From: Mesostigma viride
Lineage: Eukaryota > Streptophyta > Mesostigmatophyceae > Mesostigmatales > Mesostigmataceae
DNA length: 60,000 nucleotides
Assembly: GCA_009746045.1 (NCBI GenBank)
Contig: RPFO01000312.1
Coordinates: forward strand, 1,697,639 to 1,757,638
Reading direction: 5' to 3'
In this document: piece after piece, positions 52,801 through 60,000 of the stretch
Layout of the letters: the number at the start of each line of letters is the position of its first letter
Position numbering within the stretch: position 1 is the stretch's first letter
Made by a program: the position numbers and the translations under genes
The notes under the pieces: generated by a model
Databases searched by the model: none
Told to the model about the DNA's origin: nothing
What the model saw: the letters and a program-made list of their open reading frames with translations, nothing else

Positions 52801-54443
52801 GTGTCTACCTCTAAGGCAGTGTCCAGCCCCAGATTGCCATGCCACCTGAGCTTGGCTACCTTGGGCTGCTTCTTGGCCCTTTGTAGAGCCCCAATCAATC
52901 CAGCCAAACTTGTCCCCCTGGGCTTGGTTAGTGCCTTGGGCTTGACAGTTGACTCCCCAGCTGTTGACCTTGCAGCCTGTTCAACAAGTACCTCTGCAAC
53001 CTGGCCAGGGCTGACAGATTCCCCTGCAACAGATGTGGTCGTTGCGTCAGTGATGTCACCTGGGACCTGAAAATCCTGCAGATCCTGTGAGCCTTGTGCC
53101 TGACTGCCCTCATTCATCAGGTTAGGCTTGACATATGACCAACTCAGCCGGTGTACATGCTTTGGTTCGTCCTCCATGCTGACCAAGCATGCGTGGCTAG
53201 CTTCATCAACCTGGGTAACCACCCCAGGACTCCAGCTACCACGTTTGCCATAAAGGCTAGGTTCCTTCCAAGCTAGGACCTTCTGACCCACTTGTGGCTC
53301 CAGCATCTTCCAACCCCGGTCCTTCTCCCTCAGCTTGGCAAAGGTGACATGTGCAGCATGTTTCCAGCCCTCCAGCACATGTGGTGGGCACAGGCCATGA
53401 TATAGACCCATTGGGCTGACAGCAACTCCATCATAGTAGAAGTTAACCCTGCTGTTCAGCTGCTGCTCCACGTTCCTCAGCCATGCACTCCTGACAAGTG
53501 CAGGTGCAGACAAGGGTACCCAGTCTTCAGAGATGATCAATTTCTTGACCTCCTGGATTGCCCTCTCGATAGCACCCTGCTGCCCATGAGCCTCCCTAGG
53601 TGTAACCAGCAACTCAGGAAGGGTAGGATCACCCTTGAGATGCTGAAACTGCATGTCCACCTGGATCCTTGTGGTAGGAAACTTGGCTCTTACATTCTGC
53701 AGGGCAGCCAGCAAGTACCTGTTCTTCATAGAAGGTAAATGCTCCAGCACCTTGTATTTCGTGTACCTGTCCACGCACACCAACAGTTGCATGCCCCTGA
53801 TGTGTTGGATATCACACTGCAGATCACCAATGCTCTGAGGTAGAGCTTTGGCATGTGATTTCCTGGGCTTGTTGGAGGACAACTGGCACTTACACCGTGA
53901 GGCAGCTTGCTGACACGCCTTAAGAAGGGGTGCCCTGCCCATACGGAAGGCAAAGTTGTTTGACAGAGAAGTGGCATGCCCAAACATGTTGTGGATTCGG
54001 GCACCCAACTCCTGGTACACAGAGGAAGCAGTCCCTGGCACAGTCAGGACTGTGCTGTCAGGTTGTCCAGCATCACCATGCTGACTTCCATCCTGTTCTG
54101 ACTCAGAGCCTGAGTCACCCTGCTCATGCCCAACACCTGGACCGCCAGCAGGGACCACATGCATACCACCAGAGGCCTTCACACCCCTCTGTGGTTGTAC
54201 ATTGGTTTCTCTCAAAATGAGAGGTCCACCCTCGTGCCCAGCACGAGGATGCATAGGGTCAGACATTCTTACAGCTGCATCAGCTGTCAAGGACGTCTTC
54301 ATAGGAACCTGTACCTCTCCAGGTGACCTGGGGCCACACTGAACCTGGAGATCACCCTCTTGTTGCCCAGATATAAAATCTGCATTGGAGCACCTGGCCT
54401 CCCCCTTGGGTGAATTAAGGTGTGTAGGGGTTGCCTCAGACAG
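52698..54443 (-). CDS. pol: integrase region of LTR-C, in frame with Gag after UGA
   Basis: Open from the base after the Gag stop (54443); first ATG at 54302. HHCC: RIHNMFGH ... CKCQ. Core: Asp in LQCDIQHIRG, Asp in IQVDMQFQHL, Glu in GQQGAIERA. Downstream: QVGQKVLAWKEPSLYGKRG, a copia-type C-terminal region, then MEDEPKHVHRLSW. All three catalytic acids are present. It inserts element DNA into the genome, leaving 5-bp duplications. Confidence 0.87.
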   Translation of the reverse strand: MSEATPTHLNSPKGEARCSNADFISGQQEGDLQVQCGPRSPGEVQVPMKTSLTADAAVRMSDPMHPRAGHEGGPLILRETNVQPQRGVKASGGMHVVPAGGPGVGHEQGDSGSESEQDGSQHGDAGQPDSTVLTVPGTASSVYQELGARIHNMFGHATSLSNNFAFRMGRAPLLKACQQAASRCKCQLSSNKPRKSHAKALPQSIGDLQCDIQHIRGMQLLVCVDRYTKYKVLEHLPSMKNRYLLAALQNVRAKFPTTRIQVDMQFQHLKGDPTLPELLVTPREAHGQQGAIERAIQEVKKLIISEDWVPLSAPALVRSAWLRNVEQQLNSRVNFYYDGVAVSPMGLYHGLCPPHVLEGWKHAAHVTFAKLREKDRGWKMLEPQVGQKVLAWKEPSLYGKRGSWSPGVVTQVDEASHACLVSMEDEPKHVHRLSWSYVKPNLMNEGSQAQGSQDLQDFQVPGDITDATTTSVAGESVSPGQVAEVLVEQAARSTAGESTVKPKALTKPRGTSLAGLIGALQRAKKQPKVAKLRWHGNLGLDTALEVDTNSQVPSLGPGLQQGTACLNPAISLCLTSVAGYT

Positions 54444-54449
54444 TCACTG
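54441..54449 (-). promoter_or_regulatory. putative UGA readthrough site between Gag and Pol of LTR-C
   Basis: In element sense CAG-TGA-CTG: a single UGA joins Gag and integrase in the same frame, with no other stop up to 52698. UGA followed by CUA/CUN is a known leaky context in viral readthrough. Element D has CAG-TGA-CTA at the same place. Confidence 0.6.
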
Positions 54450-55559
54450 CTCCTTGTTGTCTTCTTGCTGACTGCCCTTTGAAGGCTGGCCTGCCTGGGA
54501 CTTGTTGTTGTTCTTCTTGTTGTTGTTGTTATTCTTGTTGCTGCCCTGGCCCTGGGACTTCTTGAAGCTGGGACACTCCTTCTTGATGTGCCCCCACCCC
54601 TTGCACAGGTAGCATTGTATCTTGGACTTGCCCTGGCCACTGCCCCCATTGTCAGACGCGTTGCCCTGCTTGGGCTGACCACCCACCCGCCTGAACACCG
54701 ACTTGGAGTGTGACCTCCTGTCAGAATCAGGTGAATGATCTCCCTTGCGCTTGTGATGGTTGCCCCTACGCCCTCCTTGGCTTCGGTCAGCCTCAGACGT
54801 CTTGGAGCCACCCTGGGTACGCCCGCCTGCCTGGGTAGCCTTCACTGCTGGCACTCCACCCTCAAACAGCTCCTCTGCCTCGAGAGCTTGTTTAATGATG
54901 ACCTTGTAGGCCTTCAGGGTAGAGTGTGGGGCACACATGACTTTTAAGGAGCCACGTGTCGCCTTATCCAGCCCAGAAACCTTGAGCCAGTTGGTTAGGG
55001 CTATGTTATCAGCGACATTAAAGCCGTGAGCCCTGCCCTCCTCAACCATCTTACAATAGTTGAGAAAGTTCTGGATCAGGTCCCCCTTGACCTCCCACCC
55101 TTGGTACTTGTCCTGCCAATGGATGCCGACCTTCTTTCGTTGGTCCTCCAGCAGCTCCTTCAGCTCAGCCACGTACAGTGCCCAGGCCTTATTGGCCTTT
55201 TTGCACTCCCTGGTTAGGTCCTTAATCTGGTCAGTACACTTGCCAAAAGTGCTACTGCCTATCCAGATTTGATAGTAATTTGTACCACCGTACAAGCTAG
55301 GGAACCCTTCCAATCCCTCCACAAACTCTTCAGCCTGCTTAGGCTTGGAGTCTGAGGTTACAGGCTGCAACTGATTGACAATTAAAAGACCCTGTGTGGT
55401 AAGATCAAAGCCATGAATAGCTTGTGCATTATTATTATTGTGAGGAAGGTTGGTAATCTCTCCGGTAAGCCCCACGTCATCTACGTGAGCGGTTCCACTA
55501 CCAGCACCCCCATTATTATTCCCACTGGCTGGACCCTTGCTACGGCGTCCCTCAGCCAT
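54444..55559 (-). CDS. gag: Gag of LTR-C
   Basis: 371 residues. Gly/Asn-rich start, helical core with IWIGSSTFGKCTDQIKDL and WEVKGDLIQNFLNYC, then a basic linker (GGRRGNHHKRKGDHS), zinc knuckle CYLCKGWGHIKKEC (CX2CX4HX4C) and an Asn/Lys/Gln-rich tail ending at the UGA. It packages element RNA. The start at 55559 is 170 nt after the ORF0 stop. Confidence 0.88.
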   Translation of the reverse strand: MAEGRRSKGPASGNNNGGAGSGTAHVDDVGLTGEITNLPHNNNNAQAIHGFDLTTQGLLIVNQLQPVTSDSKPKQAEEFVEGLEGFPSLYGGTNYYQIWIGSSTFGKCTDQIKDLTRECKKANKAWALYVAELKELLEDQRKKVGIHWQDKYQGWEVKGDLIQNFLNYCKMVEEGRAHGFNVADNIALTNWLKVSGLDKATRGSLKVMCAPHSTLKAYKVIIKQALEAEELFEGGVPAVKATQAGGRTQGGSKTSEADRSQGGRRGNHHKRKGDHSPDSDRRSHSKSVFRRVGGQPKQGNASDNGGSGQGKSKIQCYLCKGWGHIKKECPSFKKSQGQGSNKNNNNNKKNNNKSQAGQPSKGSQQEDNKEQ

Positions 55560-55729
55560 CCTGCACTACCAGCTATTCAAAGAACACCTTAACAAAGCAG
55601 CAGAAAATATGTACAAAATTTTTGTGTCGCCACTGCCGCCTGCGCCGGTGTCGCTGCCGCCCCGCGAATTGCCGCTGAAAATTCGACAAAAAAAATGTCG
55701 ACGAGTACTGCAGAAGAAAATTAGGCCGA

Positions 55730-56440
55730 CTAGTAGTCAAGGCCCCTGAAGTCGCAGTACGTGTATACGAACTCACGATCCTCCATATCCAGCTCCGGAC
55801 CTGCACCGGTATGAATTAAAACCGGCGTGCTCCCCGCCGCGTAAGTTGCGACGCGCCGACGCGCGACGAGGCGCAGAGGATGTGTAAAGATCGTCAATAA
55901 TTCCCACCCCGCGGGAATCCACTCTCGCACAGAGGCGAGAAATGCCACCAGGTTAATTAAAACCTGGCGCTCGCGACTGCGTACGCCGCGAGTGAGCAGC
56001 GATAACAGCGCGAGATCCTGAAACAAATTTGTTGACACCGCCGGCGCGCCCCCCGTGCGTAGCGATGCCCAGTTTTGCAGGTTTCTCTGGTAACCGGTGA
56101 GTGAAGAGAGGACGTTGTCCAACTCCTCAATGGCAGTCGTGACTTCGGTCACCGACCGCAAACCTCCCCGCACCTGGACCGTAAATGTCGATAAAATGTT
56201 TCGAATCTGGTCCAACAGGTTGCGGATTGCCGGCACCAGTGCTGGCAAATCGGGGTCCTCGGGGTTATCCCCGAGCAATGCGTGAGCTGCACGCTGCTGA
56301 CGATGAAGCTCGTCGAGCGAGACCGTTACTTCGTCGAGCAATTGCTGCCACGACGGCACCGTCGGTCTTGACGAAGAACCAGCCGGCGGAGCGGCTATTT
56401 CCTCATCGTCCGGAATCCGAAATTCTTCCGAATTTGGCAT
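55730..56440 (-). CDS. ORF0 of LTR-C, unknown function
   Basis: 236 residues beginning 24 nt after the 5' LTR. Acidic start (MPNSEEFRIPDDEEI), then amphipathic helices (LLDEVTVSLDELHRQQRAAH; TAIEELDNVLSSL), then a more hydrophobic end (LINLVAFLASVREWI). Predicted helical; no family recognised. Together with ORF0 of LTR-A it shows an extra frame ahead of Gag in this group. It could be a matrix-like or structural protein. Confidence 0.65.
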   Translation of the reverse strand: MPNSEEFRIPDDEEIAAPPAGSSSRPTVPSWQQLLDEVTVSLDELHRQQRAAHALLGDNPEDPDLPALVPAIRNLLDQIRNILSTFTVQVRGGLRSVTEVTTAIEELDNVLSSLTGYQRNLQNWASLRTGGAPAVSTNLFQDLALLSLLTRGVRSRERQVLINLVAFLASVREWIPAGWELLTIFTHPLRLVARRRVATYAAGSTPVLIHTGAGPELDMEDREFVYTYCDFRGLDY

Positions 56441-56444
56441 CTTT

Positions 56445-56464
56445 TTGACAGAGCGTGTAATACG
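56445..56464 (-). promoter_or_regulatory. primer-binding position of LTR-C (no tRNA match)
   Basis: In element sense CGTATTACACGCTCTGTC follows the LTR. It does not begin TGG. Its first 9 nt are complementary to the loop sequence at 50315-50323. Confidence 0.5.
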
Positions 56465-57081
56465 AGTTGTGAGGGTAAGAATGCCACGAATTCCGCCATG
56501 GTTCTTGCAGGAAGTTGCCTTTATTAATAATCAGGAAACACAGACGTAAGTCACGTCACTTCCAAGACTGCACGCAGCACAGACGACAGGGTCGCAGTGC
56601 CAAGAGAACGTGCACGCAAGAACTAGCGTCCCGGTGTGACCAAGTCACTCATATAGCTTGCTAGGGACGCGTCCAAGTATTCAGCTGCACTGTCACAGCT
56701 GAACTGTCAATCAATTGATTACACAGACTCTGGCACGCCTTTGGCGCGCAGATCTATCAATTGTCCATACGGCTAGTCCTGTGGACCTATCCGTACACTA
56801 CTCAGCATCAATTGTCTCATAGGTCCTGGCGCGCTACAGTGCGCCTACCTATCAATTGACCATCAAGTCCTGTACAAGTCCTGTCAACGTCCTGCGGACT
56901 ATCAAAGTGACACTTGTACATCCTGTGTCCGTACGCGCCCACAGTGGCGCGCCGGGTACTGTCGGCACAGCCTAGGAAACGTCATAACTTTTACGTCCCT
57001 TAACCAAATGAGGCGTTCAAGGTGCCGTTGGAAAGAGCGTAACAATCTCTATCCATCTAACGTAAATCCTTTACGTTAACT
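56465..57081 (-). repeat. LTR-C, 5' LTR (617 bp)
   Basis: Partner of 49255-49871; followed by GTAGT at 57082-57086. Confidence 0.93.
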
Positions 57082-59940
57082 GTAGTCCTTACCACCCTCC
57101 ATCCTGATGAACCACGAGCCCTTGGCTTGGAACAACGTGGCCTGCATGCCACAGAAGACCATAGGCTCATTCTCCACCATGTGCTGTATCTTACCCAGCT
57201 CAAACCGCTTCTGGATCTTAGCCAAGACAGCCTCAACCCAGTCTGGTGGACCTATGAGATGCAGGTCATCACCATGCAGGGAGGCAAAGACAGGAAGGCC
57301 ATTGTAGGACCCTTGGAACAAACAGGGATCCACTGGAGACACAGAAAACCCACAAGTATTCTTCAAGAATTTCTCTAGGCTCTTTCTCCAGATAATGGGA
57401 CTGGACCTGAGACCTTCCAACCCTTTCAGAATTCTCAGGTACCTGGCCTTTATCTCTGCTCTCCATACAGCAGGTACAGTCACAAAGAAAGGAGGGATAT
57501 CTCTCCAAGTCTGCCTAGCCTGATCTTGGTCACCCTTGAGAAAAGCCCTCTTGAAATCAATCAGCACAGAGCTATAGGGCACACCCTTAACCAGAAAAGA
57601 CAGAAATATACACAGCAGAATCCTCCACGTGTCATGCAGCATCCCTGGAGTATAGAGTTCCTCATCTAACAACTGGCCAGTGCCATGATACTCGGTTACA
57701 ACTGGTCTGACATGTGGCACCTGGACACCATCTACCTCCTTGAGCTTGAGGACAAACATCAATCTGAGCAGCTGGTGAACTTCTGGCAGCTCATCCACAG
57801 GTTCTGCACAGTTGGAAACTATCCACTCATGCCCAGAGGCAACAAAGCCAAGAGTCCATGCCTTAGCCATCTTGGGGCTCTGCATCATCTCGACTAGCTG
57901 GCGCCAGGGAATAGGACTGTGAGCAGCTATCTGGTACCTGTTTACCCCTAACTGCCGTGGATCAAAGGTGGTTGGGATTATCAACAAGTCCTCAGCTATG
58001 GGCTCCTGACTCTGAGGACCCTCAGCTGGCTGACTCCTAACAGCCTTGACCGCCACTGCAAGACCCTGGGAATAGCGATATCTTTCAAGGGGGAGGCTGC
58101 CCCTGCCTTCTAGTGCCAACTCATCAGAGGTCAAAGTAACCCCTGGCATGCACAAGAAGTTCTGACCCAGAATGGCAGGCCCCTGATAGCCCTCTACCAC
58201 ACAGAACGTGGTGGGCACCCCTAAGATAGGCACACTCACTTCCCCAAGGATCTTCATGGACACCTTTCCTGAGAAATCAGACACAGCAAGGCAACTGGGA
58301 TGGGACATCTGTAAGCCTACAGCATCCTCTTCCCTGATGACAGACACCTGTGAGTTGGTATCTACCTCCATTGTAGCTGCCCAGCACGACCCCCACCCCG
58401 TGAGCTTGGATACCTTGGGATCATGTTTGCTGCGCATGAGTGCTCGGATGACGTCCGCCATGAGAGGCCCCCGGGCCTTAGGTGGCTGCCCCGTCCCCTC
58501 TGGCCTTGTGACAGTTGCTTCAGCAGCCTCCTCCTGCTCGTCATCTTCCAGCAGGGACAGACCATCATCCACCACCAGAGGATTGTTAGCTGCTGCTGCC
58601 TGGCTCTGGCCTGGCTCCTCAACCCAGCTGGGAGGGCCTGGCCCGTCTGCAGGCCAGATTGCATGTGGCCTTCTTTCCTTGACATGAGCCCAGGACAACC
58701 TGTACACGTGCCTTGGATCCTTTTCCAAAGCCACCAGGCAAGATCTGTTAGCTTCCTCCACACGAGTGACAACCCCATCCTGCCACTTCCCCCGCTTGCC
58801 TGGAATAGATGGTTCCTTCCACATCCTGACCTTCAGCCCCACCTGAGGCCTCAGCACATTCCAGTTCTTGTCCTTACGTCTCAGCTGGGCAAATAACCTA
58901 TCTGCCTTCCTAAGACTGGCCTGCACCACGTTCTCAGGTAACAAGCTATACTGCAGGGCCAGGGGAGAGACAGCCACACCATCAAAGTAATAGTTAACCC
59001 TGTGGTTCAGCTGCTCCTCTATCCCCTTACACCAGGCTGCCCTCTCTAAGGCAGATGCCACAAGTGGCACTGACTCTGCTGCTAGCACCACTGTCTTTAC
59101 TTCACGTATGGATCTCTCTACAGCCCCTTGCTGCCCATGACTCTCCCTGGGGACTACTACCAGCTTACAAGGCAGCTGGTCCTGATGCTTGAGCAAACAG
59201 TCAAACTGTAAGTCTGCCTGCACACTCTTGCATACCCCAAAGCCTGGGATCAGGGCCTTCATACCCAACAACAAGTGGTGCTCCTGCATACCAGGCAGAA
59301 CGTCTATCAGCCTGTATCTGCTGAACCTGTCCACCCCCACCAATATATACAAGCCCCTGATATGCTGGATATCCATCTGGATGTCGCCACGCTCCCTAGC
59401 AGGCTCCCTAGCATGGGACTGAGGTGGGTGAACAGCATTCTCCTGGCAACCACAATTCTCAGCAGCAGCCTGGCATGCCTCCCACAGAGGCTCCCTACCT
59501 AGCTTCCAAGCAAACATTGCTGCCTGCCCAGAATGCCCAAACATATGATGCAATCTATGGCCAGCCTCAGCATAGCTCAGCACTCTGTCAGTACTGACCT
59601 GGCGAGACGTCTGAACCGTGTGTGGGGACACATGATCCACTCCTGAGGTTCCAGGGCTTCCCGGCAGGCCGTCCTGACGCCCCAAGTCAGGCCCTGCACC
59701 CTGGACCGCTCCAGGCCCTTCCAGCAAGGTCCCTTGGCCCTCCAGGCCAGCACCTGCTGGAGACCCACCACCTGCATGAGGCATAGGGAATTCAGCTGCA
59801 GCATTGTTATTGCAATCCAGTGGAAGAACAACCTCTTTACACCCTTGGTGCTGCACAAGGGGCACACCCCCGTCCTTATGTACATCCAGCACACCTTCCC
59901 CTAGGGGTGATTGACTATTTACAGGGGATGATGTAGCTAG
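57082..59940 (-). CDS. pol: integrase, protease and RT of element D
   Basis: More than 940 residues, open from the base after the Gag UGA. HHCC: RLHHMFGHSG ... CGCQ. Integrase: Asp in IQMDIQHIRG, Asp in VQADLQFDC, Glu in GQQGAVERS. Protease after integrase: MEVDTNSQVSVI, VSVPILGVPTTF, PAILGQNFLCMPG, complete in frame. RT: LRLMFVLKLKEVDG, VLIDFKRAFLKGD, GLEGLRSSPIIW, ASLHGDDLHL. It breaks at GGKDY where LTR-C inserted and continues at 49249. This is the best example here of the Gag-IN-PR-RT order in an undamaged frame. Confidence 0.92.
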
Positions 59941-59946
59941 TCACTG
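59938..59946 (-). promoter_or_regulatory. putative UGA readthrough site between Gag and Pol of element D
   Basis: In element sense CAG-TGA-CTA, in frame on both sides. UGA-CUA is the classic leaky stop context (established for some plus-strand RNA viruses). Confidence 0.65.
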
Positions 59947-60000
59947 CTGCCCAGACTGGCCTCCTGCCCCGGCAGGCTTGGCCTTCCTGTCAGGACACTC
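59941..60000 (-). CDS. gag: C-terminal end of Gag, element D (partial)
   Basis: Reads ECPDRKAKPAGAGGQSGQQ then UGA. ECP is likely the end of the zinc knuckle, as in LTR-C (KKECPSFKK). The rest is outside the window. Confidence 0.7.
   Translation of the reverse strand, partial: ECPDRKAKPAGAGGQSGQQ

Larger units (their letters stand above)
49255..57081 (-). mobile_element. LTR retrotransposon C (copia-like, AGTT-ended LTRs)
   Basis: 7.8-kb minus-strand element nested in pol of element D. LTRs of 617 bp (49255-49871, 56465-57081), with only a few differences seen (for example near 49373/56583 and 49785/56995). GTAGT flanks. Order: ORF0, Gag, stop codon UGA in frame, integrase, damaged protease, RT, RNase H. 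A young insertion by LTR similarity. Confidence 0.94.
46880..60000 (-). mobile_element. LTR retrotransposon D (copia-like), 3' portion, split by LTR-C
   Basis: Minus-strand element running off the right edge. The 3' LTR is inferred at 46880-47522 from its AGTTAG...CTAACT ends and from the likeness of the flanking CTCCAACCC to the equivalent LTR-C border. RNase H end 48536-49249 and the rest of pol 57082-59940 join in frame across the LTR-C insertion, and the end of Gag is at 59941-60000. The 5' LTR and most of Gag are beyond the window, so the LTR boundary cannot be checked by its partner. Confidence 0.8.

Overview
The window looks like nuclear DNA of a green alga (Viridiplantae, probably Chlorophyta). 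The grounds are a spliced Raf/ILK-type plant-like protein kinase, short GT-AG introns packed with simple repeats, a CACTA-type DNA transposon, a DIRS-type retroelement and several Ty1/copia-like elements. No species is named because nothing in the sequence fixes one. I see no rRNA, tRNA gene, CRISPR array or prokaryotic operon.

Layout. 1-5350: a five-exon protein kinase gene on the minus strand, with a C-terminal CaaX box and a greatly expanded activation segment. 5350-9281: mostly non-coding DNA with microsatellites, a small inverted-repeat element and a 48-bp minisatellite. 9282-11961: a 5'-truncated DIRS/PAT-like element (RNase H, broken tyrosine recombinase, split direct repeats), followed by about 770 bp of palindromic GGTTAC/GTAACC sequence. 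13070-14610: an unknown spliced minus-strand gene. About 14.8-41.4 kb: a probable CACTA transposon bounded by inverted clusters of hairpin repeats (termini CACTATGTACTC...). It carries a Plavaka/CACTA-like transposase in pieces and a minus-strand protein kinase gene. It has been invaded by two LTR retrotransposons (here called LTR-A at 18830-28258, minus, and LTR-B at 32457-40387, plus). Each of these has in turn been hit by a copy of the same ~1.77 kb DNA element (TIR TGTTA..., 4-bp target duplications TTAA and CTAG). 41.4-45.1 kb: an unknown exon, a (CCTG)n tract and a complete gag-only LTR element (42193-45119). 46.9 kb to the window end: LTR retrotransposon D (minus, running off the right edge), whose pol is split by LTR retrotransposon C (49255-57081, minus).

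Main message. A, B, C and D form one coherent and unusual group of copia-like elements. (1) Their LTRs are bounded by AGTT...AACT instead of TG...CA, proven for A, B and C by matching LTR pairs and 5-bp target duplications. (2) The retropepsin-like protease lies between integrase and reverse transcriptase (Gag-IN-PR-RT-RH), with DTQ/DTN in place of DTG. (3) The RT box is HGDD. (4) None has a tRNA-type primer-binding site. Instead the first 9-12 nt after the 5' LTR are complementary to a hairpin-loop sequence in the element's own post-pol region, in all three elements that can be tested. (5) Gag-Pol expression appears to use different solutions: an in-frame fusion in A, a -1 frame change in B, and a single in-frame UGA followed by CUA or CUG in C and D. 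Together these suggest a lineage with self-encoded priming or RNA cyclisation. The nesting also gives a relative time order: CACTA first, then A and B, then the 1.77 kb elements; and D before C.
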